64,000 nt of DNA from Ophioderma brevispina (GCA_023653785.1 JAMKCH010084950.1:1-64000); one strand, 5' to 3'. Counted from the stretch's first letter, positions 44,690 through 59,179 are shown. Translations and numbers: made by a program. Notes: generated by a model from the sequence alone, not told the origin.

Positions 44690-47600
44690 ATTGTTTCAGT
44701 GTTTGCTGAGATTTGCTTGCATTGTCCTTTAACTTACTTTCCTTGTATCGTTGTAAATTTGTGGGTGTGGTTTACTGATCATGAGAAATTATATTCTAAA
44801 CAAAGTTCCAAAAAAGGATCAGAAAAGCCACATTGTTTCGTGCAGTGCCAATGTGCACACAAAATACAAACATTAGACATTTAACATTTTTCCTACTTTT
44901 ATCTTTATCCGTTTACGGATAATGTGGTTCACTTTTAACCACAATCTTATTGTCTCTTGACTGGGGAATGGATTGTTCACTATAGGTTTGTTTTTTGTGT
45001 GTGTTTTTTTAACAAGAATAAAGGTTGAAAAGGTTATGTCCAAAAACAGTGTGCTGTAGTTTAATTTTGTTATTCTGAGTTTACTTGCATTGCTTTACCT
45101 TTTTTCTTGTTTCTTGAGTGAATTTGTGCTTGTGGCGTACTGATCATGAGAAAAGTCCTAACAAACAAGAAGTTCCATAAAAGGATCAGATAAGCCACAT
45201 TGTTTCGTGCAGTGCCAAAGTGCATAAGAAAACCAAAAACTAAACTTAGAAATTTTTCCTAAATGTCTCTATCCGTTTACGGATAATGTGGTTCACTTAT
45301 ATTTTTAGCTACTTTTTGGATTGAACCACTAACATTTATAAATATGGCGCAATATCAAAGTTTGGTGCAACCTCAGCCCAATCTGTAGCGTCATCACAAG
45401 TACCACCCGGTAGCCATCACATCCCCCCGGTAGCCATCACAACCTTGGTAGAAAACCTGCCCGTCAAGCCTGGTAGAACCCGTTCTCATGGAGCGTCTTC
45501 CCTGGTCGCAAAGAGGAGATACTGAAAGCCAAATATAATATTTTGATTGAGTAAAGTAATTTTGCGGCCTACTTTTGAAAATGCAAAACAAATTCGAACT
45601 AAAATTGAGCAGGGGTTCAACCCCCCGGTTCAAAAGAACGAATAAAGTGAAAATAGAAATGAGAACAGGGTTCGCCGTACTCTCTAAAGAACAACGGAAA
45701 TGAAACGTAATTACCTCTGAAAATAAAAGGTTCAAGTAGGTGGCGATTAGAATCACACATCTTCTAACTCTAGGTCAATTTCGTCTAAGTACTCCATGTT
45801 CGTGATGATACCTAATGTCAAAGAAAACCAAAATCAAATCAACAGAAAAGAAAATATGCTTATTTTCTTTTATTGTGTTAGGTTATTGAAAAATCTGGTA
45901 ATTCTGTCAAGAATACACTGGAAAAGGTGGACCCTTATAGCCAACTCTCAGTTCCCACGATTATATCAGTTAACCTCTGTATCAAAAGCCTGAAACTGGG
46001 CAACTTTCATATAGTAGGGTTATAAACAAGAATCCCATTCTAGAAGTATGGGGAAGAAGGTTTGAAGATGTTTTTCTAAAGGTTGAAGCGTGCTGAATCA
46101 GAATTTGGCATTTGGTTTCGTAATTAGTGGGCAAAATGTAACAAGGGTCTACATGGTCTATAGGGTCACCAAAACTTACCTCAATTGTATACAGAGCTGT
46201 CACCCAAAGAATTGAAATTCATCACCAGGGCAATAATTTGACACCAGTGTCAACAAAATCTGAGCATTGGATTTTTTTGCCCCAGAATGACCTTGAACCT
46301 TATCAGGGCTGTAGCCGTGTAACTAAAGGTGGGAACCTATACAAACTATAACTTTTTGTCCCCGCCGAACTAAGTTCGGAAAGGGGACTATGAAATGGGC
46401 TCCGTCCGTCCGTGTGTCCGTATGTCCGTATGTCTGTATGTCCGTATGTCTGTGAGAAAAATGTTAACCCTGGAATTCCGTGATAAAAATGTTAACCCTG
46501 TATGCTGTATCTTTGAAACACTATATCGGGCACACAAAATTCCTTTGCTTCATGGAAGTGCATCATGGCATGCATCGTTTCTGCGATTTGAAACTGCGTA
46601 ATATAGACGGCTTAGGTATGCAAATGAGCTAATTAAATATGCATAATTAATGTATCACTGAAACGGTACATTAGATATGCAAAATTCTTTTGCAGCATGA
46701 AGTACATCTTGGCATGCATTGTTTTCGCACTTTGAAAGTGCACGATATATGCGGCTTAAAAAAAAAAAAAAAAAAAATAGCCAACTCTCAGTTCCCACGA
46801 TTATATCAGTTAACCTCTGTATCAAAAGCCTGAAACTGGGCAACTTTCATATAGTAGGGTTATAAACAAGAATCCCATTCTAGAAGTATGGGGAAGAAGG
46901 TTTGAAGATGTTTTTCTAAAGGTTGAAGCGTGCTGAATCAGAATTTGGCATTTGGTTTCGTAATTAGTGGGCAAAATGTAACAAGGGTCTACATGGTTAT
47001 GTCCAAAAACAGTGTGCTGTAGTTTAATTTTGTTATTCTGAGTTTACTTGCATTGCTTTACCTTTTTTCTTGTTTCTTGAGTGAATTTGTGCTTGTGGCG
47101 TACTGATCATGAGAAAAGTCCTAAACAAACAAGAAGTTCCATAAAAGGATCAGATAAGCCACATTGTTTCGTGCAGTGCCAAAGTGCATAAGAAAACCAA
47201 AAACTAAACTTAGAAATTTTTCCTAAATGTCTCTATCCGTTTACGGATAATGTGGTTCACTTATATTTTTAGCTACTTTTTGGATTGAACCACTAACATT
47301 TATAAATATGGCGCAATATCAAAGTTTGGTGCAACCTCAGCCCAATCTGTAGCGTCATCACAAGTACCACCCGGTAGCCATCACATCCCCCCGGTAGCCA
47401 TCACAACCTTGGTAGAAAACCTGCCCGTCAAGCCTGGTAGAACCCGTTCTCATGGAGCGTCTTCCCTGGTCGCAAAGAGGAGATACTGAAAGCCAAATAT
47501 AATATTTTGATTGAGTAAAGTAATTTTGCGGCCTACTTTTGAAAATGCAAAACAAATTGAACTAAAATTTGAGCAGGGGTTCGAAGTAACGACTAAAAGT

Positions 47601-48330
47601 GAAACTAGAAATGAGAACAGGGGTTCGCCGTACTCTCTAAAGAACAACGGAAATGAAACGTAATTACCTCTGAAAATAAAAGGTTCAAGTAGGTGGCGAT
47701 TAGAATCACACATCTTCTAACTCTAGGTCAATTTCGTCTAAGTACTCCATGTTCGTGATGATACCTAATGTCAAAGAAAACCAAAATCAAATCAACAGAA
47801 AAGAAAATATGCTTATTTTCTTTTATTGTGTTAGGTTATTGAAAAATCTGGTAATTCTGTCAAGAATACACTGGAAAAGGTGGACCCTTGTAGCCAACTC
47901 TCAGTTCCCACGATTATATCAGTTAACCTCTGTATCAAAAGCCTGAACGGGCAACTTTCAATAATAGGGTTATAAACAAGAATCCCATCCCATTCTAGAA
48001 GTTGGGGAAGAAGGTTTTGAAGAGTTTTTCTAAAGTGTTTAAGCGTCTGAAATCAGAATTTGGCATTTTGGTTTCGTAATTAGGGTCACAATGTAACAAG
48101 GGTCTACATGGTCTATAGTGTCACCAAAACTTCACACCTCAATTGTATACAGAGCTGTCAAACCACAAGATTGAATTCCTGACCAGGGCCAATATTTGAC
48201 ACCAGTTGGTCAACAAAATCTGAGCTTGGATTTTTTTTGCCCCAGAATGACCTTGAACCTTATCAGGGCTGTAATCCCGTGTAACTAAAGGTGGGAACCT
48301 ATACAACTATAACTTTTTTATCCTTATAAT
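44690..48330. repeat. Complex segmental duplication
   Basis: 45041-46355 and 46996-48320 are near-identical copies; 46779-46995 repeats only the part around 45935-46155. A more diverged copy of the first 250 bp lies at 44690-44940 (landmarks CATTGTTTCGTGCAGTGCCA and CCGTTTACGGATAATGTGG). No function is seen; the 65-codon ORF in both main copies (45796, 47749) has no recognised family. It may be a recent duplication or uncollapsed haplotypes in the assembly. Confidence 0.8.
46356..46778 (+). mobile_element. Insert with TCCGTATG repeats and poly(A) end
   Basis: Starts CCCCGCCGAACTAAGTTCGG, contains an octamer array of TCCGTATG/TCTGTATG type (about 46402-46453), two copies of an AAACACTATATCGGGCACAC/CGTTTCTGCGATTTG-type unit, and ends in a run of more than 20 A at 46757-46778. 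The duplicated copy at 48133-48330 lacks it. The poly(A) end suggests retroposition but no RNA source is recognised. Confidence 0.55.
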
Positions 48331-48515
48331 GAGACAAATACATTGGTGTACATTTAAACACAATTTGACTTGATTTCAAATTTACCCCTGTACTAATTTA
48401 CCCCCTTATTTTACAAATTTCCCCACATTTCCCAGAGGTTGGACCCAAAAAGAAATACATTTTCAAACCACCTTCCCAAAACTTCTAGAATGGGATTCTC
48501 ATTTATAACCCTACT
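47965..48515. mobile_element. Foldback element, larger relative of 38186-38465
   Basis: Left arm AGGGTTATAAACAAGAATCC at 47970 and right arm ending CTAGAATGGGATTCTCATTT and ATAACCCTACTA at 48515. The centre holds about 350 bp not present in the compact copy. Confidence 0.65.
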
Positions 48516-48616
48516 AATATGTTAGAGAGGTCACATTTAAAGGTCATTTGAGGTTGAGTTGATTTTTCTGATCAAGGTTTTTAGTGGGGACATAGTCTTT
48601 TACGTAGATCATACTT

Positions 48617-49150
48617 AAAGCGGCACTGGCACATTTTCACAAAATATGAAATTTCTTCAATTAGCTCTCAAATGATAGTCTAGGCCATTGGAAGAACAGA
48701 GATATATTTTACACATAAAAATAACATACCCCAAAACAGATAGGGACATTGACATGAGGATAAAGACATCCAGGTAATTTGTAGGCCAACTTAGTTTTCC
48801 ATAACTTTAATCAACAAATGTGTATATTACATGAATATTTTTGACTCGTACTCACTGATATTAAAACCGCAAAGGTTATAGACCGATCAAACAGTGTGCA
48901 TAGCGTGGGAAACATTCATACGGCGTGCGTGTATTGTGTTAAACGGCATTTTTGTCGTCTGCTGAATTTAGCGTCACCGGCGACGCGAAATTATAAAATC
49001 GTTCTGTTTACCCATAAGGAAGCTGATTTGGTCTTAATCGTTTCGTGTGAGGGCTTTAGTATATGAAAGCCTTACAACCACGCAAAAATATCGATTTTGA
49101 AAAATCTTGAGGGCGCACTATTTTTCAAATGTGCCAGTGTCTCTTTAAAT
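48617..49150. mobile_element. MITE, uninterrupted copy
   Basis: Ends CTTAAAGCGGCACTGGCACA and TGTGCCAGTGTCTCTTTAA-type complement; 530 bp, no ORF. This is the intact relative of the element split at 10562-17373; the LINE target there corresponds to 49071-49094 here. Confidence 0.75.
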
Positions 49151-49178
49151 GCATTATAAATTTTGTTTGTTTTTGTAG

Positions 49179-51650
<2,472 letters not shown>

Positions 51651-51699
51651 TTTGTTGTTATGTTGCCTTTGCATATTGGTCATTAATAAACCCTAACCA

Positions 51700-52190
51700 A
51701 TTCAAACCATAAAAAAAAAACCCAACAGATGGCAGGACTGTTGGGTTATGTACAGTTAATTAGTGCACAGCACAAAAGTGGTTCTCTTTTGAACAGGACT
51801 AATAGTTCAATGCCAAAGTAGCACTATACATATTTTTGGGGTTTAGAAGGTTAGAGCAAATTAACAGTCCAGGTCACTGTTGGTTTTTGTTGGTTTTAGT
51901 GGCCAGCCATTCTACACATGTCATATGAAGTGAATTAGCAAATGCTCTGTCAATGCATGATGGGTGAAAGAACCCTTGATGTTTAAATTATTTGACAAGT
52001 CATTTTAAGGTAGAAATGTTTTTAACCAACTTTTGCCTTTCAGCTAAAGTGGCTACAAATGACATCTACACCCTCGGCATGTGATAAGTTATGATAATAA
52101 AATAACATTTGTAAGTTTTGAGGGTGAATACACATTTTTATTTAAATATTTTTATGTGGTGATGTTCAATATCATGAGAAATGTGGCCAA
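51700..52190. other. Intergenic DNA with hairpin
   Basis: A run of A is followed by CCCAACAG-9 nt-CTGTTGGG (51721-51745). Otherwise nothing is recognised. Confidence 0.4.
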
Positions 52191-52194
52191 TTAA

Positions 52195-53039
52195 ATTTGC
52201 TCAATTGTATCAACATCAAGTGGCACAGATGGCGGTGTTGAAGATTTTATAATGGTGGACAAACCAAAGAGAAAGAGGCACCAACGTCCACCTGAGACAC
52301 CAGGATCTGATAATGATCCAGACCCACCAGAACCTGGTGCATGGCTCTATCCTCCTGATAGATCTGGCTGGACTAGATCAGGGAGTGAAGTCATCAAACA
52401 GCCATTTGGTGGACCGACACCATTTGGTCCCACCTTCCAACCACCTACACAGGGAAGACTTGAATTAAAACCAGCTGTTGCACTTTTGTACTTCCTCCAG
52501 TTTATTTCACTGCGATTGTTCTCCAAAATGACTAAGCGGACAAATACGAACCTATGTAATGCAGGCAAACTAGAGGCAACAGTAGAGGAGATAAAAGCAT
52601 GGTTTGGCATCAGAATGGTAATGGGTTTGGTCAAGTGGCCCTCAACTGACTGGTCTTATCATCCTGGCTTTAACAATGAGCTGGTATGTCGTACTATGAC
52701 AAAGACAAGATTTAATATCTTGTCATTGCATCTTGCATGTGCTGATCCAGACAGCAATTGGAAGACATAGAAGATGACAAGCACCGCTATCTTGCATTGA
52801 TGGCACATCCTCTACATCCACCGCAGGAGGTCTGGGACTCAATTGTGAGGAGGTGCAGGAGGAAATACAACCAAGCAGTCCAGCTGGCAATTGATGAAGC
52901 CATGATCAAGTGTAAAGACTTCAAGGATGCAGTAAAGAAATTCTTCCTTCCTCTCAAGCCAATTGGATGTGGATTTACAATTTACACACTAGCTGAGAGT
53001 TGCAGTGGATACATTTGCAATGTTACGGTGCTTTACTGA
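52195..53039 (+). pseudogene. piggyBac-like transposase, N-terminal part
   Basis: This resembles the DDE_Tnp_1_7 family (PGBD-type). A 172-codon frame from ATG 52252 (open upstream to about 52195) has a Pro/Gly-rich N-terminus, then FGPTFQPP, LLYFLQFISLRLFSKMTKRT, EIKAWFGIRMVMGLVKWPST and MTKTRFNILSLHL. After a frameshift near 52760 it continues HRYLALMAHPLHPP, then AIDEAMIKCKDF, whose Asp (52893-52895) matches the first catalytic residue, then PLKPIGCGFTIYTLAES and GYICNVTVLY before a stop. The second and third catalytic acids are absent, so it is truncated and inactive as it stands. No flanking TTAA inverted repeats were recognised. Confidence 0.8.
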
Positions 53040-53352
53040 AGGTGGTGGAAGGATGAAAGAGATCACACTGCAAGTGGCAGTATCCTTGTTATGATCAGGT
53101 ACCAACAATAATTTGCTGACGGATTGTGCCCTGGGCTTTGCTACTAGTCAAATGAGCGGTTTTTGGCAAGCCTATTTATCATCATAGGGCATGAATCAAC
53201 AGTAAAGAGTGGTCCTGTGTAGTACAACACAAGAATCTGTATGTATTGATTTTACACAAGACGGTTTCCGACTGAATGAGTGAGTAAACCCACATGCAAT
53301 ATTGATTTTGGTGTGCATGTTAGTGTTGCAGTACACTGCATTGCCCATTGGA

Positions 53353-53724
53353 ACTTAAAGTGACAGGAGATTTTTTTAGGATACAAATTTCTCTCAAATT
53401 TCACTGGATCAGTTGTAGACCACCTACCGAGAACATTTTGAAGGTTTATTGGACAAACAGGTGCAAAAGAAAACCGCAAACTTTGTTTTGAACTTAATTG
53501 CCTGCTATCGTAATCGTTCCCCATGGGAAACCATGCTTTGACTTTCTGTCGTGCACGACAGAAAGTACTAAATCATCATCTTATTACATAAAGACGACGT
53601 ATTCGGCTTATTCACTTCAGGTGTGATCTAACGCATTGGTAAGCATTCTAAATATGTAAAAAACCGGGGTTCGAGAAAAATTGGGGGCGCATCTTTCTGG
53701 AAATCTCCTCATGTCTCTTTAAGT
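53353..53724. mobile_element. MITE with central palindrome
   Basis: Ends ACTTAAAGTGACAGGAGATT and the complement of ACTTAAAGAGACATGAGGAG face each other over 372 bp. Close to the centre, 53541-53566 is a perfect 26-bp palindrome with arms ACTTTCTGTCGTG. No ORF is supported. Confidence 0.65.
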
Positions 53725-54985
53725 GCCACTTTCGGTTAGGGGTTTTGCATCTTTTGGGCATTCTATCTCAACCATTTTTGCACACTTTTTACATGCAAGG
53801 TGTTAAATGAAAGAGCAAGACCAAAGCAACAAAATGGATTTTGAAAACTTTGAAAAATTATTGGATTTTGGCACAATACTGATCGAAAAACATGCCAAGA
53901 TACCTTTCATGCCAACTGTAAATAAAGATTAAAAAAAAAGATAAGCAAAAGAAAATAATCTATTCGTTTTATAAGCCAGAAACAATCCAAAGAAAATGGC
54001 TCAAAAGCGACAACAAGCTGTAAATCAAACAAGTTTGTTTTCCACCTCCAAAGAAAGAAACTAAAGTATGTGGGTTTTTGGAAAGACACACAGTGCTGTA
54101 CGTGAGGGCCGGTAAAGGCTAAGCACAGGCAAGTGACCCAGATGAGTACATAGCCTTATATAAGGCCAAAAAAAAGAAGTTTGTCTCTGGACCTTTTGAC
54201 AAAAAAGCAAAGTGCCACGCAATGCAGTGTCTGCATTGAAGATAAAAGGGCTCGATTGCCTGGAAAAAATCATTGCCGCTGCTTCCATCAAGGAGAGACG
54301 TGGCCAAATTCTGTAGCAATGCTGTTTCGGAGCATCGGTGCAAGGCCCAATTCCTGAGCACTTCCCCACCTTTGTGATTCGCATGCGTACAATCATATTT
54401 TTTTTTAAAAATTCAAAAAAAACAAGATCAAAATAACTCCAATTTTCATTTTCCTTTTCGAAATCACAAGCTGCTTGTTGGGTATGACCACGGGCTGTGT
54501 AGAGACAGCTCGTGTGTGTTGTAGTGCACTGCCAATAGTCTACGATGTCATCAATCAGACCGGGCCCGGTGCGATTCAGAAGAAAAGAGAAGGGGAAAAA
54601 ATATCGCAGCAGCGCGTAGCACTACGCGCAAATTTTGATTTTAAAGGGGGATGGTCCAATTTAAGTATATAAAGTTTTCATCTTGATAGAATGGCCTTCA
54701 CCCAAAAAACCCATCTGTAAAGTTTCACGCCGATATTTCAGTCTGTTTTGATGTGACAGCTAGAAACGTGATTTTGTGAGCCCCATAGAGTACTGTGCAA
54801 AGCTAATATTGGTCGACCAAAATGGAGTACACTTTCATAACTCCCAAACCAAACATAATTTAGCCCTAAGATTTCACAGGGTAAATGAGAAAAATAGTAG
54901 CTTTCTTCTGATACCAAAATTTTGACCACTTCCGGTAAAATCTGGGGTTCTGGGGACGAGGCTATTCATCGGCTACTTTGCTGTT
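53725..54985. other. Unassigned DNA, possible decayed coding near 54100-54370
   Basis: An A-rich stretch near 53929-53960 could be a retroposon tail. Between 54100 and 54370 several + frames give protein-like but frameshifted text (for example KKFVSGPFDKKAKCHAMQC), with no family recognised. Confidence 0.3.
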
Positions 54986-55152
54986 TTTCGCGGGCACTTT
55001 CACCCGCTATTCTATTTACCGTAGGTACCGGTACGGACTCCATTAAAGGTATCGTCGCCTCCTGGGCCCGGTGCGGTGTTTGACCCCCCCGCTGCCTCCG
55101 TGGACTTACGGGTCTGCGGGTCAGTTTTTTGTCTTCCCCGTCACCGTGTGGC

Positions 55153-55690
55153 CCACTACCGTTATTACCGCCGGGCCTTACCGTTCACGGAATACTTAGA
55201 CTGGTGACGTCTTTTTTCAGCGGCCCTTTTGTTGTGGAAATTTTACAATGAATTTTTACCGCAGACCATTTGGTTCCGCACTAAACATCGGCGTTGCGAT
55301 ACGGCAATTTTCGTTCCATATTTCACATGACACGAAACGGAATACGTGGCTTTTGTGTGGGAGTTAGGACTCAACCGCGTTTTTCTTCGTTTTTCCCAGT
55401 TTTGCGGGGCTCCATTACCGTTGTCACGGCCGAGCCTTACCGTTATGGGGGATTTAGGCCGGGACAAAAAACTTTTCTTCCGGCGGCCATTTTGTATTTT
55501 TTTGCCGACCGATTTTTTAACCGCTTAAAACCGCATTTTGCTCCGAACTAACATCGGTGGTTCGATTCACAAATTTCATTCCTATTTCAAACATACCCCG
55601 AGAACCGGAAGTACGTGCTTTTCTATGGGGGTTAGGTTCCAACGGGATTTGTTCCGCTTTGAGCGCGCATTACCGGTTCAACTCAACACT
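55153..55690 (+). repeat. Two diverged direct repeats in the DIRS 5' region
   Basis: Units at about 55153-55437 and 55438-55690 share CCGGGCCTTACCGTT, GCGGCC-TTTTGT, CCGCAT/GACCATTT, ACTAACATCGG, TTTCACA/AAACATACC and CGTGCTTTT-TGTGGGGGTTAGG. Their first 75 bp also match the spacer between RNase H and recombinase (59795-59870, 62205-62290), as in split-repeat DIRS/PAT elements. Confidence 0.55.
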
Positions 55691-55832
55691 CGGGGGTTTT
55701 GGGCTAGGATGGACTCAACTGCATGCTAGGCTAGTTCCTGTATTTAAGAGAATCTCCCGGGTATGGTTCCTTAAAGTTCTTAACCGTCTTGAGTTCTCTC
55801 TCTTTTTTGTCTTTCCTTTCCCCAGCTAAGAC

Positions 55833-56918
55833 ATGGATTTCGACCCAAGACCGAGAAGGATCTGCACGCAACCCAGTGTAGCCCGGTACAGCCAGGATAG
55901 CAGCCGTCAAGACCCGCATCTGTGCCGAGGTTTCCGGATTCCTTCCCGCTCACGGCGCCCGGCCGAGTGCCGCACCGCCCACCGAATACCGCTACCCCGC
56001 TCTCAATCCCCCCGTCGGAATAAACCGTGGTCACCTCGGAGGCCTTTTTTTCGGAAGCCGAGACCCCCCCGCCCCTACATCCTCAGCGTCTCCGCTCTAG
56101 TGATCCGTGACCTGCCGGTCCGATTACCGCAAGAGCCATTCCGGGAGCCGTGGCAGCCTCTCGGGACACCGCAAGAGCCGTTCCGGGGGCCGAGAGCCGT
56201 CGCGGGGGCCGCGCCGTCGCCGGGAATCACCGCAAGAGACGTCCGGACGCCGTGTTGTAGCCGTCGGTCTCACCGCAATAGCCGTTCCTGGAGCCGGAGC
56301 CGCCGCCGGAGCACCGCAAGAGCCGTTCGGAGAGCCATGGCAACCGTCGGATCACCCCGCAATACCGTTCTGGGAGCGGAACGGCCGACGGGATCACCGC
56401 AAAAGCGTTCCGGAAGCCATGGCAACTGCGGGTATCACCGCAAGAGCCGTTCCGGGAGCCGTAATCGCCGGGCCGGAACTCGCCGCCGGATCACCGCAGG
56501 ACCAGCCGCCGAGCTAACGACTCTCCACCGCCGGATATTGCGCCGGGATACCGCAAGCGTCGGGATACCGCACCGCAGCGCCCGGGGATCGCCGAAGGTG
56601 GCCGGATCCGCCGCAACCCGGGATCACCGCACACCGGGATCAACAAGCGCCGGGATCAACCCGCAGTGCCGCGATCACCGCACGCGCCGGCATCACTGCA
56701 AGTACCGGGGCACTATCGCCGTAAGCGCCGGTATCGCCATAAGCGCCGGGGTCGCCGCAGGCGCCGTTCCCTCGGATCCCGTTGTAATAGCAGCTACCGT
56801 CCTGATTACCGGAGTAAGCCGCTTCCTGAGCCGTGGCCGCCGCAGCCGCAAAGGATATTTACTACTGCTTGCCAGAACTGACAGGGATATCGAGAACCAC
56901 GCCCGACCGCCGGAGTAA
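55833..56918 (+). CDS. R/S/P-rich ORF1 (candidate DIRS gag-like)
   Basis: 361 codons from ATG 55833 to a stop at 56916-56918, the longest frame in the window. The product is very basic, with SRS/RRS and PQEPFREPWQP-type repeats encoded by the underlying minisatellite. A pyrimidine tract and CCCCAG lie just upstream (55815-55825), which could be a 3' splice site. Its place before the RT suits the first ORF of DIRS elements. The alternative is that it is only an open frame through a GC-rich minisatellite; other frames here are also open for 130 codons. Confidence 0.35.
   Translation: MDFDPRPRRICTQPSVARYSQDSSRQDPHLCRGFRIPSRSRRPAECRTAHRIPLPRSQSPRRNKPWSPRRPFFRKPRPPRPYILSVSALVIRDLPVRLPQEPFREPWQPLGTPQEPFRGPRAVAGAAPSPGITARDVRTPCCSRRSHRNSRSWSRSRRRSTARAVRRAMATVGSPRNTVLGAERPTGSPQKRSGSHGNCGYHRKSRSGSRNRRAGTRRRITAGPAAELTTLHRRILRRDTASVGIPHRSARGSPKVAGSAATRDHRTPGSTSAGINPQCRDHRTRRHHCKYRGTIAVSAGIAISAGVAAGAVPSDPVVIAATVLITGVSRFLSRGRRSRKGYLLLLARTDRDIENHARPPE
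56050..56880. repeat. GC-rich minisatellite in ORF1
   Basis: Imperfect units on ACCGCAAGAGCCGTTCCGGG and GCCGGGATCACCGCA repeat with a period of about 33-36 bp early on and about 18-24 bp after 56540. Confidence 0.75.
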
Positions 56919-57920
56919 CTCACCCCGCGACCCAAGCCGCGACTTCCGGGACCACGTTACCACCGGCCGGGGGACAGCCGCGTCGGAGCCGGGCGACGTC
57001 GGATAGGCCGGGACCTTCAGGGCAAAGCCCCGACCCAACGGCAGCCAGCGAGGACGCAAGTTTAGAGTCCACCACAAGGCCGTCCGCATGGGACAAGAAC
57101 TTTGGGTCCAGGCAAGTTCCTGAACGCCAAGTTTTACGCCGACGGAGTTGGGTGTTCATGGACTCACCGGGGACAGGAGATTCTTCAGCGTTTCAGTCAA
57201 AACAACTCACGCGTGCCCCCTCCCGACCACCGTAACTTAAACCGATCAAGCAGGAGGAACCTCACAATGATCCCTCCAGGGCCGGAGTCCCGGAGTTAGA
57301 TAGGATCCTCCACCTGGAGAAGATCCAACAACTAGGGCAGTCGTTTCACCGGGATACCAGCGCCCTTCGTGGCGGCTTCTTTTCCTTTTATCAGTTGTGC
57401 TCGAGAGGGGGCACCCCGATCCATTAGCCTGAACCTTCACCTAGCTTGACGAGCTGGAGAAGCTAGCTTCAAGGGTAACAGCCAGGAAGCGCGGCTGTTA
57501 CGTACGCACTCTTATCTCCTCTCCATTCAGGAAGCTTTGCGACACGCTCACCGGGGAGAACCAACTGGAAGGAACGTCCTCTCCGGGCCTCCACCATGGA
57601 CCAGAACGGGGAACGCCGAATTGGGCGGCCTGGAATCCCTGGCCTGGGATGGTATGCGACTAGCGAACGCATCCCTCCTCACCTTCGCCCACCGGATGCA
57701 CTAATGTCTACCCTTCAGTTTTGCAGATGAATTGCAGGGGACAGCACCGTTCCCTATATACCCTCCGGGTGCCTAGCGTCTGCTCGGGGGAACACCACTG
57801 CAGGCTATCCGCAGTAACGCGCCTACTTGCGGGAAGTGAGTGCGCCCTACGCCCCCCTCAACCGCCTGAGCCCGCGGCAATTCCTGGAGACGCCTACAAG
57901 ACCTGACCTCTTCGGGGACT
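56919..57920 (+). other. DIRS region between ORF1 and RT
   Basis: GC-rich, with short frames on both strands. No domain is recognised; probably the rest of the gag-like region, frameshifted. Confidence 0.4.
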
Positions 57921-57927
57921 GTTTCAA

Positions 57928-58935
57928 GTGCTACACGAGGAGGATGTCGCTAACAAGAGGCCTAGCAGCCGGCGAACTGCCAGAATAAGAAGAAGGCGGT
58001 GCCGGCTATCCATGTGGCCCGTCAGCAGCCGCCGCGGCTGCAGCAAACCCGCAGATTTCGTAGTCGGACTCCAATCAAAGACCATCCGTCCAGAGAACAA
58101 GGGTCAATCTCCCCAGAGGGGATCAAGGTATACCGATGCAAGAGCAGCGACGGCGGAGGATGCAACAAGGGCGATCGATCATGATGGGGTGGTGGGTCAC
58201 GATGTGCTTCCCTCCCCCAGAAGAGGAGGTGACTGTCCTCAGACCTCAGAACCCCCCTTGCCCGTTGGGGGGGGGGGCCTGGGATACTTCATACAAACAA
58301 GACCGTTGGAGGACCGGTGGACTTCAATACTCTGGGTTCTGCGACACGGAGAGATGGTTGATCCCCAAGACGTAAACAATTGCAGCCCTTCTCCAAGAGG
58401 GTCGACAGCTGCTCTTCAGAAGGGCGGCGATCCTTCAGGCAAAAAACCGCCCCCGCGCCAATAGCATTCACCTCAGCGCTCTGTCTCTCCCTAGGAAATC
58501 CGACGAGGGCGCCCAAGATCCGCACCATGAAAGCGCTCAGCCAGTTCTTCAAGTCCACGACTCTTCAGTGGGGAGCCTATCAGCAGCTCTCAAGGGAACC
58601 ATCGGAGCCGGGGGAGCATCCACTCTTGACTTAAGGATGCTTACTTCCACGCTCCGATACATCCGTCACACAGAAGTGGCTCGGATTCCACTAATATCGA
58701 CCACTCGTTCTAAAAATCACTTCAGTGCCTCCCTTGGATTATCGACATTGTCCGCGCACATTCACCAGTATAGTGAAGATTGTAGCAATGTTCCTCGGGC
58801 GGAGAAGCCATTCGCCTTCGCCTACCCGGACGACTGCCTCCAAGAAGCGCCTTCCAGGGAACGACTTCAACACTCCTTCGCGGAGCATCCGACTTTTTAA
58901 AAGGGTGACGCTGAGCTTCAAGTGGGAATAATACG
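57928..58935 (+). pseudogene. DIRS reverse transcriptase
   Basis: An upstream frame (to 58464) contains PLPVGGGGLGYF and EDRWTS, like the segment that precedes the RT in DIRS proteins. Next come KALSQFF (about 58530-58550), LDL followed by DAYF in another frame (58622-58650), PRTFTSIVKIVAMFL (about 58745-58790) and YPDDCL at 58823-58840, the catalytic YLDD-type box with Leu changed to Pro but both aspartates intact. RLFKR-LSFKWE closes the domain. At least four frame changes make this copy inactive. Confidence 0.75.
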
Positions 58936-59179
58936 TTTTCCGAGCGCTCGCCTCTACACTCCGTGCGCCGGGATCCTCATAAAACTCAATTGACTACTGG
59001 GCTTCACAGCCATGCAGTATGACAAAGGTGGTATCACGCCGCAGACTTCGCATGCACGTAGTATAGCTTCTCCGTCTATCCGCGGTCACCATTCGCCGAG
59101 ACCGAGCTTTCACGAGAATTCCAGACGTCCCACACGCCAGAAGAGCGGTAGCGTGGTGGCATCTGCCGGCATATCTCCG

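Noticed and set aside
45796..45993. 65-codon ORF present in two copies
   Set aside because: Its conservation follows from the recent segmental duplication, not from selection.
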